Positions 16,001-22,331 of a stretch of DNA of 22,331 nt are shown piece by piece (the first letter of the stretch is position 1; every line of letters starts with the position of its first letter). A program made the translations under genes and the position numbers. The stretch is from a virus. The stretch lies in IMG/VR virus record IMGVR_UViG_3300034355_000169, positions 1 to 22,331 of that record; one strand, written 5' to 3'. Under the pieces are notes generated by a model. It saw nothing but the letters and a program-made list of their open reading frames with translations. It was not told the origin of the DNA and did no database searches.

Positions 16001-16295
16001 CAGGCGGTCGTTCATCGAAAGGGCGTTCGGAAATGTCGTCGCGGACACGCAAACAGCCCTCAAGGGCTTCGGGATGGAGCGTGAGAACGCCCTGCTTGGC
16101 GGCCCCAGCCGGGCGGCCCTGAATGCCTCGGACGTGTCCACGTTCGAGGGGCAGCGGGAGCTAAACCGACTGCTTCGCGGCGACGACGCAAGTCGCGACG
16201 TCAACTTCGCGGAAATGAAACACCAAAGCGAGCTTCTTCAAACAATCGCAGACCGAATCCTTGCCGCGACAGGGGTCGCGGTCGAGTTCAGGTAG
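13083..16295 (+). CDS. tail tape measure protein
   Basis: 1070 aa, the longest gene in the window, directly after the chaperones as expected. The tape measure fills the tail lumen, sets tail length and helps DNA enter the cell. Residues about 200-400 are an Ala/Glu/Arg-rich coiled coil containing a 25-aa unit repeated 55 residues apart (EEQAAIAAERA at 295 and 350). One hydrophobic segment (about 565-595, MAFILGGTAGLFTGLAF followed by GSQAVVALL) could cross the host membrane. The C-terminal third is again Ala/Asp/Glu-rich. No peptidase, lysozyme or transglycosylase motif is seen. ATG 13083 is preferred; a GTG immediately before it is in frame. Confidence 0.9.
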   Translation: MSAGYLGKISAIVTVNTTDIASKVQSGFAAPFDKALRSIETTLRNTNRSVEKSFGDIYTASQKQARAIAAAQMGAVKGFDAEDFGKRLRIRDDISEPVKKLALEIEKTGGILRGNFEPQIVSLQAASQALFDKMATDAASVSSGEISELIRRVESLGVAFKAAGTAADGWERLSAIGRGDKGTRGTDLLFAGLGAASRRAVGVVESGAARDAAAMQADKEARDARFATLGAAGREAIGTSQMFATLGQRVRDQSVDQNAANEALEQQRRIWAVRDADQAAFEQRQRAAAQQIHAEEQAAIAAERAAREAGERQAQEAAQAELRSRELIRQRIQEDFQERQRLTAQLIYDEEQAAIAAERADRERDERRREMLDENAARMRDASQYQMQADAAAERSAAARLSGAVGVARTSATDEFRESFGGRGAAGINLGLDRRALTGYTAELQVLQRAIGNASAEARGPAVDAFVRLKNAIGDAFESGEIGTVATRRNIERLRNEAVNEASSATGRSRRGLGQEVGRAGDIARGGVDKLSLALQQAGFAIDDFFSATGGLDQKIRAVSNNISQMAFILGGTAGLFTGLAFTIGSQAVVALLKWADAGRTSADRTEALNKALERQKSLAEELTTAYRDLAKSLTAAMSPQGVKAADRAKQLSDLTRTRQQSMEEDIYANDTGVASARASVAMEEKRALLSLTPVQQQAAQLRIKIAKQQVEVAKRESLARNAAFNDFVDRGVGGGPGAAVQASIQQAIQTFGRIRMDGMDPGDARRFEEFVNAQMNAVPIAADKEGAAAQLRAFLDQEFRTNEIARAPGAVAAPVVGALLEQLARLEFGLKEANSAIIDEVNKSLLDTSDVIEKAKNTLDSAAMETQDVTALRTEIDRVATTLAALSAAASETTDKAVLDAIAEDAAAAKAFGDKLNEAARGVKEFADQIQAAIAEEAAAAARGVDLGRVRDQASQAEDIRAAAANIGNDADRRSFIERAFGNVVADTQTALKGFGMERENALLGGPSRAALNASDVSTFEGQRELNRLLRGDDASRDVNFAEMKHQSELLQTIADRILAATGVAVEFR

Positions 16296-16304
16296 GAGGG
16301 CTAG

Positions 16305-16673
16305 ATGGCTGATCTCAACTTCGGAACCACGATCGTCGTCAGCAAGGGGAACCTTGCGACGAACCTCTACGCCGCAAACGTCACCGCCACCATGAGTCAG
16401 GCGGGCATGAAGACGACCGTCTACACGCTGTCGTCAACCGCCGTGTCGCTCTCGACTGCGAACCTGTCGGCAGTCGGGCTGGCGCAGTTCTGGAATATCT
16501 CGACCAACACAAACGCTACCGTGCTAGTCTCTGCCGTCAGCGGGGCGAATGTCGTCGGGTTCGCGGCTCCCCGGCCCGGTGAACCGGCCATGCTTCGACT
16601 CCCCAGCGGGGTCAGCTTCCAGGCCACAGGCCATACCTCCGCGATCCTTCGCGTGGACATCACGGAGGGCTGA
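16305..16673 (+). CDS. small beta-rich tail-region protein
   Basis: 122 aa, family not recognised. Ser/Thr/Val/Ala-rich strands throughout (TTVYTLSSTAVSLSTANLSAVG; FWNISTNTNATVLVSAVSGANVVGFAAP; PSGVSFQATGHTSAILRVDI). GGAGG lies about 7 bases upstream (16294-16298). It follows the tape measure, where distal tail or tip proteins are usual, but the size is far below a Dit protein. A small jelly-roll-like virion protein is the best description. Confidence 0.65.
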   Translation: MADLNFGTTIVVSKGNLATNLYAANVTATMSQAGMKTTVYTLSSTAVSLSTANLSAVGLAQFWNISTNTNATVLVSAVSGANVVGFAAPRPGEPAMLRLPSGVSFQATGHTSAILRVDITEG

Positions 16674-16676
16674 TCC

Positions 16677-17768
16677 ATGCCGAGGTACGCCACAGAACTC
16701 GCGCAGGGACAGGCGTTCTCGCGGACGAGCGAGGACGACGGCCTTCACGACACGGCCCAGCGGGTCTTCAAGGTCATATTGGTCAGCCCCGCCGAGGTGT
16801 TTGACCCCCAGGCGTACACGGGCGTCTACATCGGGACCGTACACCCCTACAACTCGAACCTCATCTGCTTCTCGTTCGACGCCAAGTTCGACGGCGACAG
16901 CAGAATGGTCTCGATCGTCACGTTCAACTACAAGAGCTTTGCTTCCACGGCGTCCTCCAGCGGTCGCCCAGACCCCAAGACGATCCAGCCAGAGGTAAGA
17001 CCTTCCAACTGGTCGGCCGACACCTCCCTCATGGACATCCCGGCGCCGACGTGGAACGAGTTCGGGACCGGCAAGTGGGTCGTGCCGGTCAATCCGGTCG
17101 GCGACAGGTACGAGGGCGTCAGGAAGATGGTTCCTGTCACCACCATTCGCGTCGATCAGTACGAAGGCTCAGATCCGCTCCGGCACATGGATCATGTCGG
17201 AAAGATCAATAGCAAGACAGTCAAGATCGGGTCGCACGACTTCGCTCTTCACACGCTGATGCTCCGCGGAATCAGCAGCAGGGCGCACGTCGAGACGTTC
17301 CAAGGATCGACGTTTCGAGGGTGGATCGCGTCGTATGAGATTGTCCACAAGGCAAACATCGTCTTTGTGAGTGATCCTGACGGAGGGGAAGGCGACCCCA
17401 CTCGGATCGTTCTCGGATGGGACCACCTTCAGGTCGTCGAGGGAATCAACGTCAAGAACCTTGTCGGTGCTTTGGATAGGCCCGATGTCGATCCTTTCGG
17501 TCTTGCCCTCACGCACAACGGCCAGAAGGTTCAATTTCCACTGACGCTTGCGTCAGGGACCGAGAACGAGAAGGTGCGAGCCATGCTGGCAATCCCGTCC
17601 TATGACGACCGGGGCGGGTGGGTCCAGAGGCCCGTGTCGTCTCCGATTGCCCTGAACCTTGACGGAACGCCGAGAGACTTGCTCGGCGGCCTGAATCCCT
17701 TGGTCGTGCGATACCAAGTTCAGGAGTCCGGTGACCTTGTGGCCGACCTCAATCTCCGGCTGTACTGA
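16677..17768 (+). CDS. tail-tip region protein of unknown family
   Basis: 363 aa, not recognised. The N-terminal third is beta-rich with aromatic residues (FKVILVSPAEVFDPQAYTGVYIGTVHPYNSNLICFSFDAKF), the middle mixes helix and strand (IKVDQYEG-like segment; MDHVGKINSKTVKIGSHDFALHTLMLRGI), and the end contains DGTPRDLLGG and YQVQESGDLVADLNLRL. Its position after the tape measure is where Dit or tail-hub genes sit, so a distal tail role is plausible. No Dit, Tal or gpJ motif is evident. It is followed two bases later by the next gene. Confidence 0.65.
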   Translation: MPRYATELAQGQAFSRTSEDDGLHDTAQRVFKVILVSPAEVFDPQAYTGVYIGTVHPYNSNLICFSFDAKFDGDSRMVSIVTFNYKSFASTASSSGRPDPKTIQPEVRPSNWSADTSLMDIPAPTWNEFGTGKWVVPVNPVGDRYEGVRKMVPVTTIRVDQYEGSDPLRHMDHVGKINSKTVKIGSHDFALHTLMLRGISSRAHVETFQGSTFRGWIASYEIVHKANIVFVSDPDGGEGDPTRIVLGWDHLQVVEGINVKNLVGALDRPDVDPFGLALTHNGQKVQFPLTLASGTENEKVRAMLAIPSYDDRGGWVQRPVSSPIALNLDGTPRDLLGGLNPLVVRYQVQESGDLVADLNLRLY

Positions 17769-17770
17769 AA

Positions 17771-18532
17771 ATGGATGGAAGATTCGTTCTTACCGGAGGC
17801 TCTGCGGAGAGAATCCGCGACACGATTCGCACGGTCGAGTCGATGGTCGCCCGGTCGGACGTCACGGCACTGCCGACGAGGTTCGGCGAGGGGGCGCCTC
17901 TCCCGCTCGACAACTTCCGCATCGGCACCTTCGGCACCGCGGCCTGGAGCCTCGGCAGCGCCAACACCGTCACGCTGTCGAACGTCGGCGTCACCGGCTA
18001 CACGGTCTTGGCGACCAACGTGTTCGGGTCGCTGCCTGCGTCGGGGTCAACAGCCACGGAGATCCGGCGAACCTGCGCCATCGCCAAGGACGGGACGGCG
18101 TGGTATCTCATCCAGCCCGTCCCCGCGACCGGCGGCGCGAAAGCCTGCACGTTCACCGGGGCCTGGGGAATCGACACCGACAAGGCAGTGACTTCGATCG
18201 CGACCGGAGAGACGATCAACGTCACCAACATTCTCTACACGATCCCCGACGCAGGCGTCTCGATGACTTGCATCGCCGTGCAAGAAGGGACTGCGTGGCA
18301 GCTTGCCAACGTGCGGCATCGTGGAACGTCGGTTGTCACCAGGGTGGCGATCGAAGGCTCGAACCTTGTGTTCCACAACGCCGGGATTCAGGTTGTCGGA
18401 GACACAAGCCTGCCGACTCTCTTCCCGCTCGCGACGTGCCAGACCTACTCCGGCACTACAGTCTCTGCGACCTCGGTGACGTCCTCCGGCGGCGCCGCGT
18501 CGTCATCCTCCACGTCGTTCTTCTTGGGGTGA
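17771..18532 (+). CDS. tail-associated structural protein of unknown family
   Basis: 253 aa, not recognised. A short helical start (SAERIRDTIRTVESMVARSD) precedes beta-rich Thr/Gly/Ser segments (GSANTVTLSNVGVTGYTVLATNVFGSL; GETINVTNILYT) and ends in a Ser-rich tail (SSGGAASSSSTSFFLG). Composition and position suggest a virion surface or tail-tip protein. The Ser/Thr-rich C-terminus may be a flexible linker. The start follows the previous stop by two bases without a strong ribosome binding site, so coupling is likely. Confidence 0.62.
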   Translation: MDGRFVLTGGSAERIRDTIRTVESMVARSDVTALPTRFGEGAPLPLDNFRIGTFGTAAWSLGSANTVTLSNVGVTGYTVLATNVFGSLPASGSTATEIRRTCAIAKDGTAWYLIQPVPATGGAKACTFTGAWGIDTDKAVTSIATGETINVTNILYTIPDAGVSMTCIAVQEGTAWQLANVRHRGTSVVTRVAIEGSNLVFHNAGIQVVGDTSLPTLFPLATCQTYSGTTVSATSVTSSGGAASSSSTSFFLG

Positions 18533-18535
18533 AAT

Positions 18536-18862
18536 ATGGCTGATATCTTCCGCATGGCGGCCAAGACGCTGACGTCCACGACAAACACGACCGTCGCCCA
18601 GATGGGGACGTCAAGCACCGCCGTCGTTCGTGGCATCACGTTCTGCAATACCGGAACGGCGTCGGCGACCTACGACCTTCTCGTCGTGCCGGACGGACTC
18701 ACTTCGGCGGTCTACATGATTCGCGCGGCGTCCCTTGCCTCGCAGGCGACGGGTCAGCCACTCAACAGCACGATCGTCCTGAATCCAGGGGACAGGCTTC
18801 AGGCGAGAGCAAGTGCTGCGAACGTCTTGGACGTCACTGCCTCCTACCTTGAGTCGTTCTGA
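18536..18862 (+). CDS. small phage structural protein with jelly-roll-like pattern
   Basis: 108 aa. The pattern is: LTSTTNTTVAQMGTSSTAVVRGITFCN, TASATYDLLVV, then LNSTIVLNPGDRLQARASA and LDVTASYLESF. It resembles, from memory, small phage virion proteins found near tail or fibre genes in environmental phages (Thr/Ser repeat, then a VRGI..CN strand, and a final NPGD.L+A.AS...). Precise function is unknown. GGTGAAAT precedes the ATG. It overlaps the next gene (TGATG). Confidence 0.68.
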   Translation: MADIFRMAAKTLTSTTNTTVAQMGTSSTAVVRGITFCNTGTASATYDLLVVPDGLTSAVYMIRAASLASQATGQPLNSTIVLNPGDRLQARASAANVLDVTASYLESF

Positions 18863-19227
18863 TGGCCTTTATCTTCTCTGGATCGTTTTTGATGGAGGAC
18901 GGCGGGTTCGCCTTCTCGAAGTCGTGTTGCTGCAAGTCCTACAACTGCTACTGCTTCAGGCATTCGATCTTCTACGGATCTCAAACCATCGAGCAGCGAG
19001 TGATTCGCTACCGCGCGCCAGAGTGGGACGACATGAATCAGCGGTGGATCTTCCCCGACGGCCAGCCGTGCGTCCCCGCCGGATCGCGATGCACCGTCAG
19101 GTTCATTGGTCAGGTTGTCGAGGTGTGCAGTTGCGCCGGGACCGGAAACAACGGCGAATCCAGATCGTGGGTGTTGATGGACTGTGAAAACCTAACCTCC
19201 TGCCCGACGGTACTCCCCCCTCCATGA
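18862..19227 (+). CDS. small Cys-rich protein in tail region
   Basis: 121 aa, family not recognised. The N-terminal 30-odd residues hold five Cys in the cluster SCCCKSYNCYCF, followed by C (Q-P-C-V), C (R-C-T), CSC and two more near the end (MDC; TSC). The pattern suggests metal binding or disulfides. Position in the tail block, after a small virion protein and overlapping it by TGATG, argues for a virion part over a cytoplasmic one. Final Pro-rich residues are probably disordered. Confidence 0.6.
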   Translation: MAFIFSGSFLMEDGGFAFSKSCCCKSYNCYCFRHSIFYGSQTIEQRVIRYRAPEWDDMNQRWIFPDGQPCVPAGSRCTVRFIGQVVEVCSCAGTGNNGESRSWVLMDCENLTSCPTVLPPP

Positions 19228-19676
19228 TCCTCGTCAATCTGGTCGCCATCCGCGAAACCGCCAAGCATCGGCCCGCGGGCTACGAGGAAGAGATGCTTGC
19301 CGCGGGGACGGTCGAGGGCGACTACGTCCAGATCCCCGACACGACCTACGACAAGCTGTTTCTCAAGTACGTCGGCTTCATCAGGCCGTGCGGCCCCGGT
19401 TGCCAACTCAAGCGGATCCTGGCCGCCTGGGGATTCAATGCCCAGCCGGGCTGCAAGTGTGAGGCCCACGCGGCGGTCATGGATGACTGGGGGCCGGACG
19501 AGTGCGCCAAGCCCGAGCGGCTCGCCGAAATCCTCGGATGGCTCAAGGAGGAGGCGGGGGTCCGCGGGATGCCGTTCATCCCCGCCGTCGCCTCCGTGGG
19601 AGTCAGGCGGGCAATCTCCCTCGCAAGGAAGAACGCCAAGGCCGTCGCCGAATCCCAGCAAAAACCCCCATCCTGA
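19224..19676 (+). CDS. phage protein with CxxxC / CxC-type motifs
   Basis: 150 aa. Key region is FIRPCGPGCQLKRILAAWGFNAQPGCKCEAHAAVMDDWGPDEC: Cys pairs around a helix, then a conserved-looking His, Asp and Trp, followed by a helical C-terminus. This arrangement is reminiscent of small Cys-rich phage proteins of unknown function often encoded after tail genes; it may bind a metal. Its start overlaps the previous stop (ATGA). The C-terminus is Lys/Ala-rich. Annotated function is not possible. Confidence 0.65.
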   Translation: MILVNLVAIRETAKHRPAGYEEEMLAAGTVEGDYVQIPDTTYDKLFLKYVGFIRPCGPGCQLKRILAAWGFNAQPGCKCEAHAAVMDDWGPDECAKPERLAEILGWLKEEAGVRGMPFIPAVASVGVRRAISLARKNAKAVAESQQKPPS

Positions 19677-19708
19677 CACCCCCTCGGGGCTGTGGTAAGC
19701 TACCCGGC

Positions 19709-19915
19709 ATGACAAAGCCGCCCGAAAAAAGGCTCGATATCGGGGAGTCTGAGGAGGTCTTCGACACCGACGTCGATGGCTTGCCGCAGATGCCGCCGAC
19801 CGACGACATCGGGTGGCTACGGACACCCCAGAGGCCGTCGCGTGAGCGCAAAAGCCAAGCCCCCAAAGCTCCTCGATCTTCTTCAGCGGGAACTCGCAAG
19901 CCCCGCAAGACCTAG
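19709..19915 (+). CDS. small hypothetical protein, Pro/Arg-rich
   Basis: 68 aa. Acidic N-terminal half (DIGESEEVFDTDVDGLPQMPPTDDIGW) and Arg/Lys/Pro-rich end. No family recognised. The ATG lies after a 32-base gap that contains an imperfect GC hairpin (CCCC-CTC-GGGG) and the sequence TGTGGTAAGCTACCC, a poor -10 match. The end overlaps the next gene by 74 bases in a different frame, so the basic C-terminus may be a by-product of the neighbour's codons. May be a real small protein or a fortuitous frame. Confidence 0.4.
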   Translation: MTKPPEKRLDIGESEEVFDTDVDGLPQMPPTDDIGWLRTPQRPSRERKSQAPKAPRSSSAGTRKPRKT

Positions 19916-20105
19916 GTTCCGTTGGTTCGCGGACCTGCCAGCGGACGTGCAGGCCGACTTTCTGGAGGCCAAGCGGCTATGGCGAGACGGGACGTACAAG
20001 GTCACCGCGAACCGAATGGCGACAAATCTGGTCGCCGCCGCGAAGCAGATGGGAATCGATCCCCTGCCGTCGAGAACGGCCGCGGCCGACTGGCTGAAAG
20101 ACTGA
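19842..20105 (+). CDS. small HTH-like protein before the metallophosphoesterase
   Basis: 87 aa from a GTG that has GAGG about seven bases upstream. Sequence WFADLPADVQADFLEAKRLWRDGTYKVTANRMATNLVAAAKQMGIDPLPSRTAAADWL has the alternation of two or three helices and a final WL typical of small helix-turn-helix phage proteins, but no named family is recognised. The gene overlaps the two neighbours in other frames (74 bases upstream). A DNA-binding or terminase-accessory role would be a guess. Confidence 0.55.
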   Translation: MSAKAKPPKLLDLLQRELASPARPRFRWFADLPADVQADFLEAKRLWRDGTYKVTANRMATNLVAAAKQMGIDPLPSRTAAADWLKD

Positions 20106-21241
20106 TCGCCGCCGACCCGACGATCCTCGGGCCACCCCAGGTCACGACGACGACCGACGGCGACACGAAGACGATCCAGTCGGCGTCGCATGGGATCAGG
20201 ACCGTGGACGATCTCCTCCGGCACATCGAAGCCGATCTCACGAAGTTCGAGGTCGTCGCGAGCGAGGCGACTGTCTGGGAATCCCCCAGCGACGGCGCCA
20301 AGGTGCCTCTCTACCGCGTCTGGGTAAAGCTCCGGCCCCGCGGTGGCCCCGGCGTCCTCGACGCCGTGAAGGCCATGCTCGACGGCGCCGCAGCCTCGAT
20401 CACCCGCAAGGGCCGCAAGCCGCACCGCCCCCGCACCGGCGGCGCGTGGCAGGTGCTGGTCGTGGCCGACGTCCACCTCGCCAAGCTCGCCTGGACGCCC
20501 TCGACCGGCGAGGCCGACTACGACCTCGACATCGCCACCCGGCTCCTCCGCGACACGTCCCACGAACTGGTCGCCAGCGGCGACGCGATCTTCAAGCCGT
20601 CCCGAAGGACCGTGGCCTTCCTCGGAGACCTGTTCCACTTCGACACACCACACGGCACGACGAGCAGCGGAAACACCTACCTCGACCGCGACTCCCGCAT
20701 CCAGAAGATGCTCGATGTCGGCACCGACGCCCTCCTCGACGTCGTGGCCCGGTCGGCCGAGACCTGCCAGACCGACGTCGTCCTCGTCGCCGGGAACCAC
20801 GACGAAGCCCTGTCGTGGGCGTTCCACAAGATGCTTTCGATCCAGTTCGCGAAGGACGAGCGGGTCACGATCGCCAAGAGCTACACCGCCCGTACCTACG
20901 CCCATCACGGCGGGACACTCCTCGGGTTCGCCCACGGCAACCGGGCCAAGAAGAAGCTCCCGCAACTGATGGCCTACGAACGCCCCGCCCTGTGGGCGCA
21001 GTGTCCCTACCGGGAATACCACACCGGCCACTTCCACTCCCAGGCGGCCGAGTGGCAGCGGCCCATCGAGACGATCGATTCGGTGGTCGTGCGAACCGCC
21101 CCTGCCCTCTGCCCCGCGGATGAATGGCATTCCGCGAACGGATTTCTGGGGAGCCGCCGGGCGATGGAGACGTTTTTTTACAGCCACCGCGGCGGCCTCG
21201 ACGGGATGCTCGTCGCCGGGCCGGAGGAGGAGGGGAAATGA
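19979..21241 (+). CDS. calcineurin-like metallophosphoesterase
   Basis: About 420 aa from ATG 19979 (GGAGG 19964-19968 upstream). The start is uncertain: the first 50 residues lie in a different frame of the preceding gene and look low-complexity, so a later non-ATG start is possible. Motifs in order are DVH (164-166), GDLFHFD (GD at 216-217), GNHDE (272-276), HG (319-320) and GHFH (350-353). This is the full dimetal phosphoesterase set. Phage enzymes of this type can act as nucleases or nucleotidases; substrate is unknown. A conserved-looking N-terminal domain (about 60-140) precedes the catalytic part. It overlaps dCMP deaminase by ATGA. Confidence 0.85.
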   Translation: MARRDVQGHREPNGDKSGRRREADGNRSPAVENGRGRLAERLIAADPTILGPPQVTTTTDGDTKTIQSASHGIRTVDDLLRHIEADLTKFEVVASEATVWESPSDGAKVPLYRVWVKLRPRGGPGVLDAVKAMLDGAAASITRKGRKPHRPRTGGAWQVLVVADVHLAKLAWTPSTGEADYDLDIATRLLRDTSHELVASGDAIFKPSRRTVAFLGDLFHFDTPHGTTSSGNTYLDRDSRIQKMLDVGTDALLDVVARSAETCQTDVVLVAGNHDEALSWAFHKMLSIQFAKDERVTIAKSYTARTYAHHGGTLLGFAHGNRAKKKLPQLMAYERPALWAQCPYREYHTGHFHSQAAEWQRPIETIDSVVVRTAPALCPADEWHSANGFLGSRRAMETFFYSHRGGLDGMLVAGPEEEGK

Positions 21242-21720
21242 CGGAGATCGAGTATCTGAGGAAGGCGGCGAAGTTCGGCATGGTGATGTCCGACGATCTG
21301 CGGACGCGGGTCGGGGCGCTGATCCTGATCTCCGACGCCACTTACCTGCTGGGCGCGAACCGCCTTTCTCCGGGTGTCAGGCACACCTCGACCCGCGTGT
21401 CGCCGGAGCGCAAGGACCGCTACATCGAACACGCGGAGCGAGACGTCATCAACATCGCCGCCCGCCACGGGATATCGACCGACGGATCGACGATGTACGC
21501 CCCGTGGTTCGCCTGCTGCGGATGCGCAAGAGCCATCATCAACGCCGGGATCCGCGAGGTTGTGGGGCTTGCTTTGCTCCAGTCGATGACCGCCCACAAA
21601 TGGTCCGAGGAGATCGCCGCGGCACACCAGATGCTCGCCGAGGCTGGAGTCGGAATGCGGTGGCTCACCGCGGAAATCGGCACGACGATCCTGTTCGACG
21701 GCAAGGAGGTGGAGATATGA
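21238..21720 (+). CDS. deoxycytidylate deaminase-like (dCMP deaminase)
   Basis: 160 aa. The zinc site shows HAERDVINIAA (His ligand and catalytic Glu) and WFACCGCARAIINAGI, the phage-type variant of P-C-x-x-C with Cys ligands four residues apart. Deaminating dCMP to dUMP supplies thymidylate precursors for phage DNA synthesis. The ATG at 21238 overlaps the upstream stop (ATGA) and is preceded by GAGGAGG. Its own stop overlaps the following kinase (ATGA), giving a nucleotide-supply pair. Cytidine or other deaminase activity is a less likely alternative. Confidence 0.85.
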   Translation: MTEIEYLRKAAKFGMVMSDDLRTRVGALILISDATYLLGANRLSPGVRHTSTRVSPERKDRYIEHAERDVINIAARHGISTDGSTMYAPWFACCGCARAIINAGIREVVGLALLQSMTAHKWSEEIAAAHQMLAEAGVGMRWLTAEIGTTILFDGKEVEI

Positions 21721-22331
21721 CCCCGACGATCATCGGTCTCTGTGGGGCCGCAAACGCTGGCAAGAACCTCGTCGCGCGGCTCGTTCAGCCCGACGCGACC
21801 ATCGCTTTCGCAGACCCCCTCTACGAAGCCCTGTCGGTCATGCTGGGCATCCCGGTAGCTACCCTGCAAGACAGGGTGTTCAAGGAGCAGGTCATCCCCT
21901 GGCTGGGGAAGTCGCCTAGGCAGATGCTTCAGACCCTCGGGACCGAGTGGGGCCGGGGGATGGTGAACCCCGGAATCTGGCTGATCCTGGCCCAGAGGCG
22001 AATCGAGTCCGCTGTCGCGTCGGGGGCGAAGTCGATCGCCATCACCGACGTCCGTTTTGACAACGAAGCAGAACTCATTCGACGCCTAGGCGGCACCGTA
22101 GCCCAAGTCGTCAGGCCCGGCGCCCCGACGTGCGTAAGGCACTCAAGCGAGGGGGGCATCAGCCGTCACCTGATCGATGCGACCATCGAAAACAAAGGCT
22201 CAATCGGCGACCTCCACGCCGCGGTGCAGTGCCTTCTGATCCTCCGCGAGGCGGCGGGCCAAAATGCTACACTGAAAGATATCACGGAGGGTGACTATCG
22301 TGACCGAAGAGTCGAAGGCTGCGCTGTTTGA
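21717..22331 (+). CDS. deoxynucleoside monophosphate kinase (T4 gp1-like)
   Basis: 204 aa. The P-loop GLCGAANAGKN (residues 7-17) is of the G-x-x-x-A-G-K-[DN] type used by phage dNMP kinases. PRQMLQTLGTEWGRG (about 67-81) is the strongest signature of the family, with ITDVRFDNEA (about 109-118) later. It phosphorylates dNMPs to dNDPs, downstream of dCMP deaminase. GGAGG lies immediately upstream and ATGA is shared with the deaminase. The stop is the last codon of the window. Confidence 0.85.
   Translation: MTPTIIGLCGAANAGKNLVARLVQPDATIAFADPLYEALSVMLGIPVATLQDRVFKEQVIPWLGKSPRQMLQTLGTEWGRGMVNPGIWLILAQRRIESAVASGAKSIAITDVRFDNEAELIRRLGGTVAQVVRPGAPTCVRHSSEGGISRHLIDATIENKGSIGDLHAAVQCLLILREAAGQNATLKDITEGDYRDRRVEGCAV
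22266..22290 (+). promoter_or_regulatory. candidate extended -10 element and ribosome binding site at the 3' end
   Basis: TGCTACACT (22265-22273) matches the TGnTAnAnT form of an extended -10, and it stands out as an AT-rich patch in GC-rich DNA. No -35 is seen 16-18 bases upstream. GGAGG (22286-22290) follows at a suitable distance for the GTG at 22300. A nearly identical stretch occurs at 11524-11544 inside the DUF3168-like gene. Promoter use is a low-confidence inference. Confidence 0.3.
22300..22331 (+). CDS. possible start of a further gene, truncated by window edge
   Basis: GTG at 22300 has GGAGG nine bases upstream and opens a frame reading MTEESKAALF to the window end; another GTG at 22291 is in frame but touches the ribosome binding site. 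The frame overlaps the end of the dNMP kinase by 32 bases. Too short to identify. Confidence 0.35.
   Translation, partial: MTEESKAALF

Noticed and set aside
13083-16295. Lysozyme or peptidase domain within the tape measure
   Set aside because: No catalytic motif such as a lytic transglycosylase or NlpC/P60 pattern could be found; the protein appears to be coiled coil plus one hydrophobic segment.
19677-19708. Promoter before the 68-aa small gene (TGTGGTAAGCT)
   Set aside because: Only three of six -10 positions match and there is no -35; too weak to list as a feature.

Overview
The window is a contiguous stretch of a tailed double-stranded DNA phage (or prophage) with an HK97-type head and a long non-contractile tail (siphovirus-like). 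Every supported gene is on the + strand. Genes are packed tightly, and many stop/start pairs overlap by 1 or 4 bases (TGATG or ATGA). GC content and GC-ending codons are high throughout, so the host is probably a high-GC bacterium. The style of the small beta-rich structural proteins made me think of environmental or planctomycete phages, but nothing here proves a host. No integrase, repressor, lysis gene, tRNA, IS element, CRISPR array or clear bacterial gene is visible, so lytic and prophage states cannot be told apart.

Layout. 1-291: non-coding, with a 41-bp direct repeat and a cluster of GC-rich stem-loops (possible packaging or regulatory region). 292-3963: packaging motor (small and large terminase, portal). 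3966-4460: a bacterioferritin-like protein with a partly lost diiron site. 4462-7722: head maturation protease with a long duplicated-domain tail, a structured leader, and the major capsid protein. 7764-9164: a small beta-rich protein, a GT-A-like glycosyltransferase whose ribosome binding site sits in a perfect hairpin, and a short acidic/basic protein. 9167-11658: head-tail connector, small beta protein, head-tail adaptor, HK97 gp10-like protein and DUF3168-like tail terminator. 11680-12405: two paralogous small tail-tube-like proteins. 12419-13083: tail assembly chaperone pair joined by an in-frame -1 slippery heptamer. 13083-16295: tape measure. 16305-19676: tail-tip/virion-surface candidates, mostly of unknown family, including a Cys-rich protein. 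19709-22331: a change to non-structural genes: two small unknowns, a metallophosphoesterase, a dCMP deaminase and a deoxynucleoside monophosphate kinase, then the possible start of another gene.

How it works together. The terminases pump DNA through the portal into a capsid matured by the protease. The connector, adaptor, gp10-like and DUF3168-like proteins form the neck and tail end. The frameshifted chaperones load the tape measure so the tube can polymerise to length. The last genes supply DNA precursors. The parts with least precedent are the degenerate bacterioferritin between portal and protease, the glycosyltransferase inside the head-neck module with its masked ribosome binding site, and the duplicated domain on the protease.
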